DNA of 64,000 bases, from assembly GCA_011033025.1 (NCBI GenBank), contig WFMF01000179.1, positions 186,001-250,000 of the forward strand, in the 5' to 3' direction. The position numbers and the translations under genes are program-made. The DNA comes from Beroe forskalii. Taxonomy: Eukaryota > Ctenophora > Nuda > Beroida > Beroidae. Under the pieces are notes generated by a model. It was not told the origin of the DNA. It made no database searches and saw only the letters and a list, made by a program, of their open reading frames with translations. Position 1 is the first letter of the stretch. Each line of letters starts with the position of its first letter. Positions 24,401 to 39,400 of the stretch are shown piece by piece.

Positions 24401-27400
24401 CTTCAAGTCCATCATCTCAATACTCTCTTGTGGGATCCAGCAGCGAAATTTTCAATTGTACTGCCAAAGGAGATGTCCAATCATTAGTTTGGACTGTAGA
24501 AGGTAGAACAGATCCAAATGAAAATGGTATAAGTGTGAGCTTGCTAACGAATACTGCGACTGAGGTTGTGTCTCAGCTGTCAATCACTAATACAGTAAAA
24601 GATGAAGTGTTCACCTGCAATGTGACCTACACTTTGGGTGGATCGGAAGTGCAGACTGTTACACTGAATGCTTTAAGTAAGTATTGAGTTGAGCCCTGAT
24701 CAAACTTGCTTCAACAACAACTGATGATTTTGACAATGAGTCACCAACCAATCCAAGGTCTTATCAATTTTCCATTCTTTATAATTATTGCTAAATGTGA
24801 AATAATATCCTTTTATCTCTTGCAGGTGTGGCCATTACAGCAGATAACACCACATTCAACTCTCCTGCAAATGTTACACTGACTTGTAACTACACCATCT
24901 CCTCTCTCACTCCAACCTTCTCCTGGTCCTATGAAGGAAATACAATTTCATCTGAGACCCAGTCAACATACACAATATCGTCATCTGTCGGGACAGATTC
25001 TGGATTGTACAATTGTACTGTCAATTGGCCAACCGTGGGAACCCTAGTTGCATCCGACTTTGAGCTGTTCATCAGGGAAGTAATCACTCCCACGACAACT
25101 TACTTCATGGGTGCAGATACTGCCAATACCACCCTGTCCTGCACAGGTTATGGAGATGCTCTTACTGGAGTGGTTTGGACTTCTTTACTTGGCACCAATC
25201 TCACTGTCATGACTGCAAGATTGCAAACAACCAACTACACCCATGAGGCAGAACTAGATTTCCAGCATAATTCAACATCTGACATTATCACCTGTAAATT
25301 CATCTATTCAGCTGATGGTGCAGAAATAACAGGAGAAAACATAACTATGCAGTACATCACTGGTAAATTATAATATCTTTTCACTAGTATAAAAATTTCC
25401 TTGCTAATACAGACAAATCTGCCCCAAAAGGGGTAAAAAGTGGACAAATTAGTAACCAAGCGACTTTGCATGGTTTCCAAAGGTTTTTTGCATGAAAATT
25501 AATGATTTAAAACTTTCCACACCTCTCCCGGTGTGAAAATGCCGAAAATCGACTTTTTTCATCGAACCGTAGCTGAATGATTTATAAAAATTCTATCTCA
25601 GCTCAGGAAGTTCCTAGAGACTTCGTTTTGACGTTAAGAAGAGCTCGCCAGTACCAAAATTATAGTTTTTCGCCCATATCTCTGTTCCTGACCATTTTAG
25701 GGCATTTGTTTAGGGCAATTTGTTTGATAAAAGTTGTATATAAACATTGCTATTGTGAACATTTTCCGCCCAACATGAAGTCCCTACGACATTTTTGAGC
25801 CGAAATAGGAAAATTGCATAAATCAGGTCTAGTACTTGCCAAGTTTTTGGCCCATAACTTTGTTTTGGAGCATTTTAGGGCACATTTTCATCAACAAGTC
25901 GTATATAGCCATGGCCATGGCCATTGCGCATAATTTCTGACCCAGATAGAGTCTCTACGACCTTCGTGAGCCGAAATAGGATGTTCATATATATCATACA
26001 TTTTTCATTGAGCTCCGGCTCAATTAAAAATTTAATTTTTCTGCACTTTTGGAGAGGTGTGGAAAATTGTTATATCGATTTTTCATGCGAAAAAATATGG
26101 AAACCATGCAAAATCCCTATGTGCAGAATCTGTCCACTTTTGACTATATTCTGCAGCCTTTTTAAATCAATCCCAACATTCCATTCCATAGTCTTCATCT
26201 TGCTGGGTGAATAATCTTATCATGGTAATTTTGAATATTCACATCGCCATCTTCTCAGATGCTACTGGATTGAACACTTCAACTGGACTGTGGTATGGTC
26301 AAATGGGTGATGCAGAAACATTCATTTGTAGCTTCTCTTACTATGCTGGAATCAATATATCTGCTGGCTTTTTCTTCGATGGAGTCCCCATAGCTAACCG
26401 CTATGCATCTGCTGTCATTAGTAAGTTTCTGTTTGCCGAAATTTTAATTTTTTTTCATCAAATTGTCTGATGTTACTCACTCAACTTATCTTCAAAGCAA
26501 GTAACAACTTCTCTCCTATACAATGTCTTTTTCACTACATTATTTAATTTACCATGCAATTTCAGATGGAAGTGTACAAGGCCAAATAACATGGACCATT
26601 GCTGCTCTGACAGATACGATAACAGATATCAGCACACTCTTACCATTACTATGTCAGGTGAACTACAGTATGCCCAGTCAAAGCAATTTTTTCCAGACCC
26701 ATTCTTCAATCTCAAAAGCATTCTATTCCCGAGAGTTCACAGTGTCACCGGCAATTGTCCACACTTTATATGAATCAAATGATGAAGTCTTCCTTTGTTC
26801 TGGCAAAGGAGATGTGGTATCAGTGACATGGAATGTAGATGGTCGGACAGATGTCAATGAGAATGGTGTTAGTGTTACCATGGATAAGATCGACCCTAAT
26901 GAGAAGATTGCTAGACTTTCAATTACCAATGCTATCAAGGATGAGACGTTTACATGTAATATATCCTACAGTCTGAGCAGTGGGCAATCAAACACAACCC
27001 AACTTTATCCTCTTGGTAGGTTTTTGTAATGCTTTACAGGAAAGCTGAGTTAAATTTCAGAAAATTTCAAAGTTAGCCTAATTTAGTAAATTTACCTTGC
27101 AATATTTAAGATTTAGATGAAGTGTCCTTGAATGTATTGCTTATGCATGGTTTTAGTTTTACTGCCACAAAAAATGTATTCAGCAATCATGTTGAAGATC
27201 TTTAAGATGAGATCTTATTTTATCCTAACACCTGTTATCCTATCAGATGCACATATCGATCCAAGTGTTAATGGAACCTACATTCTTACATCCTCCAACA
27301 TAACCCTTTCTTGCAACGTGACTGCATCAACGTTAACCCCAACATATAAGTGGAAATTGAATAGCACTTACATTAGCAATGAGATCAGTTCAACTCTTAC

Positions 27401-30400
27401 TTTGCTCAATGCACAGCCGTCGGATACAGGAGATTATATTTGTGAGGTAACTTGGCCGACTGTGGGAACCATGGATACAGATGTGTATGTGTTGAATGTG
27501 AGGAATATAGGTGTTCCCACAACTACATACTTTATGGGAGCAGACACTACAACTGTGACATTGTCCTGTACAGCATACGGGGATGCTGTTTCAGAAGTTG
27601 TTTGGAGCTCACAATCTGGGGCAAATCTCACAGGAATGAATGCAACTTTGTTACCCTACTCTAATTTTGGCTCACAGAGTTTACTGGAATATACATACTC
27701 TATTCCAGAGGACAACGTTACTTGCTCTTTCAAATACACCTATGATAATGTTTCATTGTCTGGAGACACAATAACACTCAAATACATAGCAGGTAATTTA
27801 GAGTCACAATTTTTTGTAGCTGTTAATATTTTATTTTCAAGAAGCCGTAGAGCTTTTAATCGGAACATTTCTGCGCTAATAGGTTAAGTTTTTGAAGATA
27901 TGGCCTCACAAAATTTATTTCTCTCATTCATCATATCATTCAGCGATAAATCCAACTCTTGTCTTTCAGATCAAGTCAATTTGACCACTACGAGCACAAA
28001 CTGGTATGGAAATATTGGTGCAAGTGAACAGTTCACTTGTTCATATCAATATATTGTTGGCCCTGTTATATCTGTTGAACTCATTTTTGGTACCAGCACA
28101 ACCCTTCTCAGTGTCTATCCTAGTGCTGACATAGCTATTTTCTTTCAATCTATTCCAAAAGATTAAATCGACACAAATGTACTCAGTGGACTGTGGAGCT
28201 TCAATTTCTAAACTATCAAGATGAATAACAGTTTTTGGTACCTTCATCGAATTCACATATTCTTGAACAACCTTTTTAATACGTTATTTCTTTTTGAAGC
28301 TTAAGAGTTTAAGTCTCAAACTCATGCTATATTTTCAGCTACAAGCAACGGACAATTAGTTTGGAATGTGAGCTCTTTGACTCATAGCTACACCAGTAAT
28401 GATCCTCTTAAGTGCAAGGTTACCTATAACGTTTCCAGTCAAAACAGCTTTATACAAGAGTATGTACATCAGCACTCCACGAAGTTTTATGTTCGTGAGT
28501 TGACTTCAAGTCCATCATCTCAATACTCTCTCGTGGGATCTAGTAGCGAAATGTTCAATTGTACTGCCAAAGGAGATGTTCAATCATTAGTTTGGACTGT
28601 AGAAGGTAGAACAGATCCGAATGAGAATGGTATAGGTGTGAGCTTGTCAACAAATACTTCAACTGAAGTAGTTTCTGACCTTTCCATCACTAATACAGTT
28701 AAGGATGAAGTGTTCATATGTACTGTCACCTACACTTTGGGGGGATCTGAATCAGAAAACGTTACACTGAAGGCCTTAAGTAAGTTCCTTAATTACACTC
28801 AATAAAAGTTTGCATCTCTTATAATAAATTTAATTCCTGTACAATACACCTCCTCAGAATTCATTCCTGTAATGTGTTGAAGCATTATTAATAATGCCAT
28901 ACTAATATACCTTTTTCATCCTATGTTAGGAAAATGGACTTGGAAATATTGTATTGTATTGTACCAATTGTTATTTGACATTATCTAACTATATCTTTCC
29001 ATCAGGTGCAACTGTCACAGCAGATAACACCACATTCAACTCTCCTGCAAATGTTACACTGACTTGTGACTACACTAGCTCCTCTCTAACTCCAACCTTC
29101 TCCTGGTCCTATGAAGGAAATGTGATTCCATCTGAGACCCAGTCAACATACACAATATTGTCATCAGTTGGGACAGATTCTGGGAAATATTCCTGTGATG
29201 TGACCTGGCCGACTGTTGGAACTTTCACAGCAGCTGACTTTGTGCTATACATCAGGGAAGTAGTAACTCCCACAACTACTTATTACATGGGAAGAGATAT
29301 TGCCACGACCACCCTGACCTGTACAGGTTATGGGGATGCTCTTACTGGAGTGGTATGGACTTCTTTACTTGGCACCAATCTCACTGCTATGACTGCAAGA
29401 TTGCAAACAACCAACTACACCCATGAGGCAGAACTAGATTTCCAGCATAATTCAATATCTGACATTGTCACCTGTAAATTCATCTATTCAGCTGATGGTG
29501 CAGAAATAACAGGAGAAAATAAAACTCTGCAGTATATTGATGGTAAGCCTTTACTTTCCCATGTTATCAGTTGTTCCTTATTATTAAATAATATCAATAA
29601 AAGAATAAAGTATACAATATAGACTCTTTTCCGAAATGTGAATGCCTAACTCTTACTCTTTAGTATTCTACAGATAACACACATCTGTTCACTGCAAGTG
29701 GTAATTGGTATGGATATGTCAACAATCAAGAAACTTTCACTTGCAACTATACAACTGTAGCTGGTGTGAATATCACTGCTGGATTGTACTTTGTAAACCA
29801 GTCAATAAGCACTGACTATCCATCTGCTGTTATCAGTAAGTGTTTTCTTTCCAGTCGTGAACTGATTTATAATTATGAATAGAAAAATAATCAGACATGA
29901 TAAGAAATTTTGGGAAGAATTTTTATGCAATTGAACTTTCTATCTATAAAACCACCAGATGATGATAAGTATTTTTCAGATAACAGTATACCTGGAGAGA
30001 TTTCGTGGACCATCAGTTCTCTGACTGATAAAATAACTAACGTCTCAACTAGCTCTCCATTGATCTGTAAAGTTACATACAGTGTCCCAAGCCAAAACAG
30101 CTTCCTTCAGCTGTATACCTCAAGCTCTGAGATGTTTTATACCAGAGAATTCACTGTGTCTCCTCCAATTACCTACACACTGGCTGCATCAAGTGATAAA
30201 GCATTCATCTGTTCTGCTAAAGGAGATGTGGTATCAGTTGCATGGAATGTTGAGGGTAGAACAGATGTTAATGAGAATGGTGTAAGTGTTACCATGGATT
30301 TGGATGACCCCAATGAAAAGGTCTCCAGATTGAATATCACCAATGCTCTCAAAGATGAGACATTTACATGCAATGTTAACTACAGTTTGAGCAGTGGGGA

Positions 30401-33400
30401 TTCCAACACAACTCAGCTCTACACACTAGGTATGTATGAATCTGATTTCAATTCTAAATTTAATTCATCTCGTATCAACATAATTTGCTTCTTATTTAGT
30501 TTCAACTTTAGGTACAAACTTAAAATTCCATGTACAGTGAGAGCAAATGTCAAAGTGAACTTTATCTCAGGCTTTGCAAGCCTCTTGCTCAATCATATTA
30601 TCTAATTTAAGATCAATTTTAATCCTTATCAGATGCAAATATAGACCCAAGTGTCAATGGAACCTACATTCTTGTATCTTCTGATATAACCCTGACTTGC
30701 AACATCACCCCTTCAATATTCACTCCAACATACAAGTGGAAAATGGACAATGTTTACATAAGCAATGAAAACAGCTCCACACTTGTCCTACTCAATGCCC
30801 AGCCAAATGACACAGGAGATTATATTTGTGAGGTTACATGGCCAACTGTGGGAACCCTAGATACAGATGTGTATGTGTTGAATGTGAGGGAGATAGGTGT
30901 TCCTACAACTACATTCTTTATGGGAGCAGACACTACAACTGTGACATTGTCCTGTACTGCATACGGGGATGCTGTTTCAGAAGTTGTTTGGATTTCACAA
31001 TCCGGGGCAAATCTCACAGCAATGAATGCAACTTTGTTACCCTACTCTAATTATAGCTCACAGAGTTTACTGGAATATACATACTCTATTCCAGAGGACA
31101 ACGTTACTTGCTCCTTCAAATATACCTATGATAATGTTTCATTGTCTGGAGACACAATAACACTCAAATACATAGCAGGTAATTTAGCGTTATAATTTTG
31201 GGTCATTTCTAAATATTTTCATGGAGCTGTATGGGACTAATATTCTTATACATTCAAATTATTTCACAATTTTCTTCCAGGTATGTATAAGACAATTGAT
31301 AAAATTTTTCTTCTCCAGATGAAGTTAACCTGACTACTACGAGCACAAATTGGTATGGAGATTTTGGATCAAGTGAACAGTTTACCTGTTCATACCAGTA
31401 TTTTGATGGTCCTTCAATCTCCGTTGATCTAATTTTTGGTGCCTCTACAAGTCTTTCCAGTGTCTATCCAAATGCTTCCATTGGTAATGTGTTTCAATTA
31501 TTCTTTACTAACAGTTTTGATATATCATATATCAACATAATTTAAAAGTGCATAATTTATTTCATAGGTAATAAATCATCATGATTCACGCACAAATCAC
31601 ACTAAAAATCATAATATTACATTGACTAAGTCTCCTCCTTATCACATTAATCATAAGGACTATGTAGCACTCCTTAGAACACTACACACTTTACCATTCT
31701 GATATAGTGTCTCTTGTCCTTTTCCTCCTCCGACCGGCGCTTTTACCTCCTTCACCAGCTCCCTCCTCTGCTCCCTCTCCTCCGGGACTGTCTGGATTGA
31801 CGTAGACTTTCTTGTACTTCTCAAGAAAACAGAGCTTGCGTGACTTGACAAGGAGCTGCTCAGCAACGGTTGATGATGCCGTGGTCACTTTAACAGGTCT
31901 CGTGACTCCACCCGTCTTCTTCTGTCCAACACGGCAGACTTCAACGCGAGGCTTCTCTCCCATTGACTGGAATATCTCATCGACTTTGGCATTCAACTCC
32001 TCTTCGTTCTCCTCCTCGAGGCCAAAAAATCATGACGTTTTGGCACGATCCTCTCTTGCACCACGTCCTGTACCACTTTCTTCAAGACTGTCTGGCTGAC
32101 TGGTTTCCTTCACGTTACCTTGTACAGCTGCGCTATAGGACTTGAACTCCTCTTTCACAGTGCTCGCCACTGACGTCTGAACGGTGGTCTTGATACCTTC
32201 CAGCTGGTCCTTCTTCACTGATATCAGTTCTGCCTGGAAAAATATTATATGGTGTCTACATGAGCATTATATAAAATCGATCTTTGCTAATTCACATGTC
32301 AAGATAGCATGTGTCTTCTTTATATCTTCATGTAATAGATAGCTCCAAGGCCCAAGCGCTATAAGTATCATAACATTCGTGTTATAGGTTATGCAAAACA
32401 TGTTGGACTATTATATTACTTTACTGAAAGCCATTCATAGTGTATTTAAATTGATCACACTCCACCGTTTGGATGTCATGTGATAAAAGTGATTTAAATG
32501 TTTTATAGTAAGCTACCCATTATCTATTTCCTATAACACACTCTTCTCATTTGTATGAAGTAGATACATTAATCCCTAGTCTTTTGCTATAAAGTAAATT
32601 TAAATCCTGCTGGAATCGAAATATTCAAGTGTAGTTTTGTAATCATACTTTTTCAGCTTCTAACAATGGAGAATATGTTTGGAATGTGAGCTCTCTAACA
32701 CATGACTATACCGGTAATGACCCTCTGAAATGCAAGGTTACTTATAGTTATCCCAGTCAAGACAACTTTACACAGGAGTATGTACATCAGCACTCCACAA
32801 AGTTTTATGTTCGTGAGTTGACTTCAAGTCCACCATCTCAATACTCTCTTGTGGGATCTAGCAGCGAAATGTTCAATTGTACTGCCAAAGGAGATGTCCA
32901 ATCATTAGTTTGGACTGTTGAAGGTAGAACAGATCCAAATGAAAATGGTATAAGTGTGAGCTTGTCAACAAATACTTCAACTGAAGTAGTTTCTGACCTT
33001 TCCATCACTAATACAGTTAAGGATGAAGTGTTCATATGCACTGTCACCTACACTTTGGGTGGATCTGAAACAGAAAATGTAACATTGAATGCCTTAAGTG
33101 AGTTTTTAATTACTATTAATATCAAATGTTTCCTTTTCATTTTATAATTGATGTCATTTGTATTTGTTAGCTAATGTATAACAAATAAGACCACATAGCC
33201 CTAGTAATAAAGTAAAAATCATCCTGTAGTTCACGTGTGATTATCATACTATCCTCAAAATATTTACTGGGATGGTTGGATTTCGTTATTTATTTATTAA
33301 ATAGGCTCTAAGCAGCAACTATAATGTTAAGGTGAACCCTATGACTCCATAGCGTGAAAGATACCTAGGTATCTTTCACGCTAAGCTCAGTTGGAATGGC

Positions 33401-36400
33401 AGGGAATCAATCATGAGCCAGACTTAAGTCTCAAAACCATTATCAACTGACCACAAATGATATATTATCTTTCCATCAGGTGCAACTGTCACAGCAGATA
33501 ACAACACATTCAACTCTCCTGCAAATGTTACACTGACTTGTGACTACACTACATCCTCCCTAACTCCAACCTTCTCCTGGTCCTATGAAGGAAATGCAAT
33601 TCCATCTGAGACCCAGTCAACATACACAATATTGTCATCAGTTGGGACAGATTCTGGGAAATATTCCTGTGATGTGACCTGGCCGACTGTTGGAACTTTC
33701 ACAGCAGCTGACTTTGTGCTATATATCAGGGAAGTAGTAACTCCCACAACTACTTATTACATGGGAAGAGATATTGCCACGACTACCCTGACCTGTACAG
33801 GTTATGGGGATGCTCTTACTGGAGTGGTATGGACTTCTTTACTTGGCACCAATCTCACTGCTATGACTGCAAGATTGCAAACAACCAACTACACCCATGA
33901 GGCAGAACTAGATTTCCAGCATAATTCACTTTCTGACATTGTCACCTGTAAATTCATCTATTCAGCTGATGGTGCAGAAATAACAGGAGAAAATAAAACT
34001 CTGCAGTATATTGATGGTAAGCATTTACTTTCCCGTGTTATCAGTTGTTCCTTATTTTTTAATAATCAATGAAATAATAAAACCTAAGATATAGACTTTG
34101 TTCCGAAATGTGTTTATGCCTTATCATTACTCTTAATTATTCCACAGATAACACACATCTGTTCACTGCAAGTGGTAATTGGTATGGATATGTCAACAAT
34201 CAAGAAACTTTCACTTGCAACTATACAACTGTAGCTGGTGTGAATATCACTGCTGGATTGTACTTTGTAAACCAGTCAATAGCCACTGACTATCCATCTG
34301 CTGTTATCAGTAAGTGTTTTCTTTCCAGTCGTAAACTGATTTATAATTATGAATAGACAAATAATCAGACATGATAAGAATTTGAGGAAGTATTTCAATA
34401 CATTTGAACTTTGATTTATAGTACCATCAAGGTAATATAAATATTTTTCAGATAACAGTATAACTGGAGAGATTTCGTGGACCATCAGTTCTCTGACTGA
34501 TAAAATAACTAATGTCTCAACTAGCTCTCCATTGATCTGTAAAGTCACATACAGTGTCCCAAGCCAAAACAGCTTCCTTCAGCTGTATACCTCAAGCTCT
34601 GAGATGTTTTACACCAGAGAATTCACTGTGTCTCCTCCAATTACCTACACACTGGCTGCATCAAGTGATAAAGCATTCATCTGTTCTGCTAAAGGAGATG
34701 TGGTATCAGTTGCATGGAATGTTGAGGGTAGAACAGATGTTAATGAGAATGGTGTAAGTGTTACCATGGATTTGGATGACCCCAATGAAAAGGTCTCCAG
34801 ATTGAATATCACCAATGCTCTCAAAGATGAGACATTTACATGCAATGTTAACTACAGTTTGAGCAGTGGGGAATCCAACACAACTCAGCTCTACACACTA
34901 GGTATCTATTCAAAACATCTATCATTATTTATTTTCTCGTAAGTTAACTTTACCATCATATTGTGATACTGACTTATTTGTTATGTTCAATTAATGGAAT
35001 CATGCAGATTGTCTTTTTCAATTTTATCATCTAAGTTACTATAGCTGTTATATATAAATCTATCATAATCCTTCTCAGATGCTAATATTGACCCAAGTGT
35101 CAATGGAACCTACATTCTCGCATCTTCTGATATAACTCTGTCCTGCAATATCACACCTTCAATATTCACTCCAACATACAAGTGGAAAATGGACAATGTT
35201 TACATTAGCAATGAAAACAGCTCCACACTTGTCCTACTCAATGCCCAGCCAAATGACACAGGAGATTATATTTGTGAGGTCACATGGCCAACTGTGGGAA
35301 CCCTAGATACAGATGTGTATGTGTTGAATGTGAGGGAGATAGGTGTTCCCACAACTACATACTTTATGGGAGCAGACACTACAACTGTGACATTGTCCTG
35401 TACAGCATATGGCGATGCTGTTTCAGAAGTTGTTTGGAGCTCACAATCCGGGGCAAATCTCACAGCAATGAATGCAACTTTGTTACCCTACTCTAATTAT
35501 AGCTCACAGAGTTTACTGGAATATACATACTCTATACCTGAAGACAATGTTACATGCTCCTTCAAATACACCTATGATAATGTTTCATTGTCTGGAGACA
35601 CAATAACACTCAAATACATAGCAGGTCTCGTCATTCAGCTTTTTTCCATGATAATAATTTATACCTACAGTTATTTTCTTACCCAGATAATAAATTGTTT
35701 CCTTGATAAAGATATGACACTTTTTCCTTCCGAATATATCTACCAGATTAATAGATAAAATTTTGCTTCTCCAGATGAAGTTAACCTGACTACTACAAGC
35801 ACAAAATGGTATGGATATTTGGGATCAAGTGAACAGTTTACTTGTTCATACCAGTATTTTGATGGTCCTTCAATCTCTGTTGATCTCATCTTTGGTGCCT
35901 CAACAAATCTATTAAGTGTCTATCCAAATGCTTCCTTTGGTATGGCTTTTCTTTAAATTACTCATATATTCAAAGATGAAACATTTAATATAGATTTAAG
36001 AATAAAATTCCAATTTTAATTCCAATTTTGATTTTAATCTTTCATTCAGTTCCTAATTATGCAAGTATTATTACTTCAGTCTTATTAATCACAGTCTTTA
36101 ATCTATCCTTTGTGAAACTGAAGCAATTAGGCAATTGATTGTGATAGAATTGGAATATTTGAGTCCAGTTTTCTGACTATACTCTCTTACAGCTTCCAAC
36201 AATGGAGAATATGTTTGGAATGTGAGTTCTCTGACACATGACTATACCAGTAATGACCCTCTGAAATGCAAGGTTACTTATAGTTATCCCAGTCAAGACA
36301 ACTTCACACAGGAGTATGTACATCAGCACTCCACGAAGTTTTATGTTCGTGAGTTGACTTCAAGTCCACCATCTCAATACTCTCTTGTGGGATCTAGTAG

Positions 36401-39400
36401 CGAAATGTTCAATTGTACTGCCAAAGGAGATGTTCAATCATTAGTTTGGACTGTAGAAGGTAGAACAGATCCAAATGAAAATGGTATAAGTGTGAGCTTG
36501 TCAACAAATACTTCAACTGAAGTAGTTTCTGACCTTTCCATCACTAATACAGTTAAGGATGAAGTGTTCATATGTACTGTCACCTACACTTTGGGTGGAT
36601 CTGAAACAGAAAACGTTACACTGAAGGCGTTAAGTAAGTATTTTTTCAATTTAATCGCGAATGCCATGTAATAAAGTAATAGCTGTGAAGCAATTTCCTA
36701 ATTTCCTTGAGTCTTTATTTGGGAAATCGGACATTGACATTTTGTTTTGCCTCTAGGTGCAACTGTCACAGCAGATAACACCACATTCAACTCTCCTGCA
36801 AATGTTACACTGACTTGTGACTACACTAGCTCCTCTCTAACTCCAACATTCTCCTGGTCCTTTGAAGGAAATACAATCCCCTCTGTGACCCAATCAACAT
36901 ACACAATATCGTCTTCTGTTGGGACAGATTCTGGGGAATATGCATGTAATGTGAATTGGCCAACTGTTGGAACATTCACAACAGCTAACTTCGTGCTGTA
37001 CATCAGGGAAGTATTAATTCCCACAGCCACTTATTACATGGGGAGAGATATTGTCACAACTACTGTGACCTGTACAGGTTATGGGGATGCAGTTTCAGGA
37101 GTAGTATGGACTTCTCTAATGGGCACTAATCTAACTGTCATGACTGCAAGATTGCAAACAACCAACTACACCCATCAGGCAGAGCTAGATTTCCAGCATA
37201 CTTTGATATCTGACACTGTCACCTGTAAATTCATCTATTCAGCTGATGGTGCAGAAATAACCAAAGGAAATATAACTCTACATTATATTGATGGTGAGTT
37301 TGCATCATGGCTTCCTGTATGTTTGAATGAAAAAATTATAATGTTTACATTTGTCTTAGTATACACTATACTTATGTATTTGGTCTGACTTATGTATTTG
37401 TTCTCAGACAGCACAAATCTCTTCACTGCAAGTGGTGATTGGTATGGATATGTGAACAGCCAAGAAACTTTCACTTGCAATTACACTACTGTGGCTGGCA
37501 TAAATGTAACTGCTGGGTTGTACTTCCATAATCAATCAATAGTCACTGAATATCCATCTGCTGTTATCAGTAAGTAGTTAAGTACTGGATTTTTCTTCTC
37601 TGCCATGAAAAAAAAAGTTTAAATAGTTAAATACCAGGAATTCCATCGGAAAAGATAATATAAAATATTTATATTGCAAATATCTTTTTATTGATCATGG
37701 AATTTCCCCAGATAGCAGCACATCTGGAGAGATTTCGTGGACAATCAGTTCTTTGACTGATAAAATAACTAACGTCTCAACTAGCTCTCCATTGATCTGT
37801 AAGGTTACATACAGTGTTCCTGGCCAGAACAACTTCCTTCAGACTTATACCTCAAACTCTGAAGCATTTTACACCAGAGAATTTACTTTATCACCACCAA
37901 TTATCTACACACTATCTGAATCAAATGATGAAACCTTCTGGTGTACTGCTAAAGGAGATGTGGTTGCATTGACATGGAATGTTTTGGGTAGAACAGATGT
38001 GAATGAAAATGGTGTTAGTGTTATCCTAGATTTGGATAATCCAATCAAAAAGACAGCTAGATTGGATATCACTAATGCTATTTATGATGAGACATTTACA
38101 TGCATAGTTACCTACAGTCTTAGTGATGGAGAATCTAACACCACCCAGCTCTACACATTAGGTATTGAAGAACTAGTTCATTCGTTTCCATATCGCTTTC
38201 CATACAAAAATCTACATTCAATTCCCTAACAGTGACTGATTTAAGATCCCCTTACATCCCTTTTATCTTTAAACTGCCAATTAAACTTCTTGTAACCCTC
38301 CCCAGATGCAAATATAGCTCCAAGTGTCAGTGGAACCTACATTCTTGCTTCTTCTGATATAACCCTGACTTGCAACATCACAACTTCAATATTCACTCCA
38401 ACATACAAGTGGAAAATGGACAATGTTTACATTAGCAATGAAAACAGCTCCACGCTTGCCCTACTCAATGCCCAGCCAAATGACACAGGAGATTATATTT
38501 GTGAGGTTACATGGCCAACTGTGGGAACCATGGATACAGATGTGTATGTGTTGAATGTGAGGAATATAGGTGTTCCCACAACTACATACTTTATGGGAGC
38601 AGACACTACAACTGTGACATTGTCCTGTACTGCATACGGGGATGCTGTTTCAGAAGTTGTTTGGAGCTCACAATTTGGAACAAATCTCACTGGGATGACT
38701 GCAACTTTGTTACCCTACTCTAATTATAGCTCACAGAGTTTACTGGAATATACGTACTCTATACCTGAAGACAATGTTACATGCTCCTTCAAATATACCT
38801 ATGATGATGTGTCATTGTCTGGAGACACAATGATAATACATTATATATCAGGTAATCTTAGTGCTAGTAGGTAACTGAAAATTGTTTCTTATTCTGGTTG
38901 CAGATTCTTTGTGCTAAAACACCTTGAACACCAATGCTATCTGTCGAGAAAATGGAGTGACTGCTGGAACTCCATCTGTTCTGTTATCTGAATTGTGAAT
39001 AAGTGTTCACTATTCAAGTGTTGTTGCAGAAATTCAAATCAATTTCAGACACGATTGGGTTGAACACTTCCACTGGACTGTGGTATGGTCAAATGGGTGA
39101 TGAAGAAACTTTCATTTGTAGCTTCTCTTACTTCCCAGGAATTAACATATCTGCTGGATTTTTCTTCCAAGGAGTTCCCATTTCTACACGCTACATAAAT
39201 GCTGTTATCAGTATGTGTACACTAATACATTATCTTTCAATGTAATCAATTAAAGAACAAATGAGCATAACGTTTCATTAACCTCTAGGTCTCTAATAAG
39301 GAGTTATTTAATTGATAAATGCAATATTCTTTGATGATTAAAAGTCCTAATATAAGTTAGAAATATGAGCTTAGAGCATAGCTTTGAATGTGCTAATACT

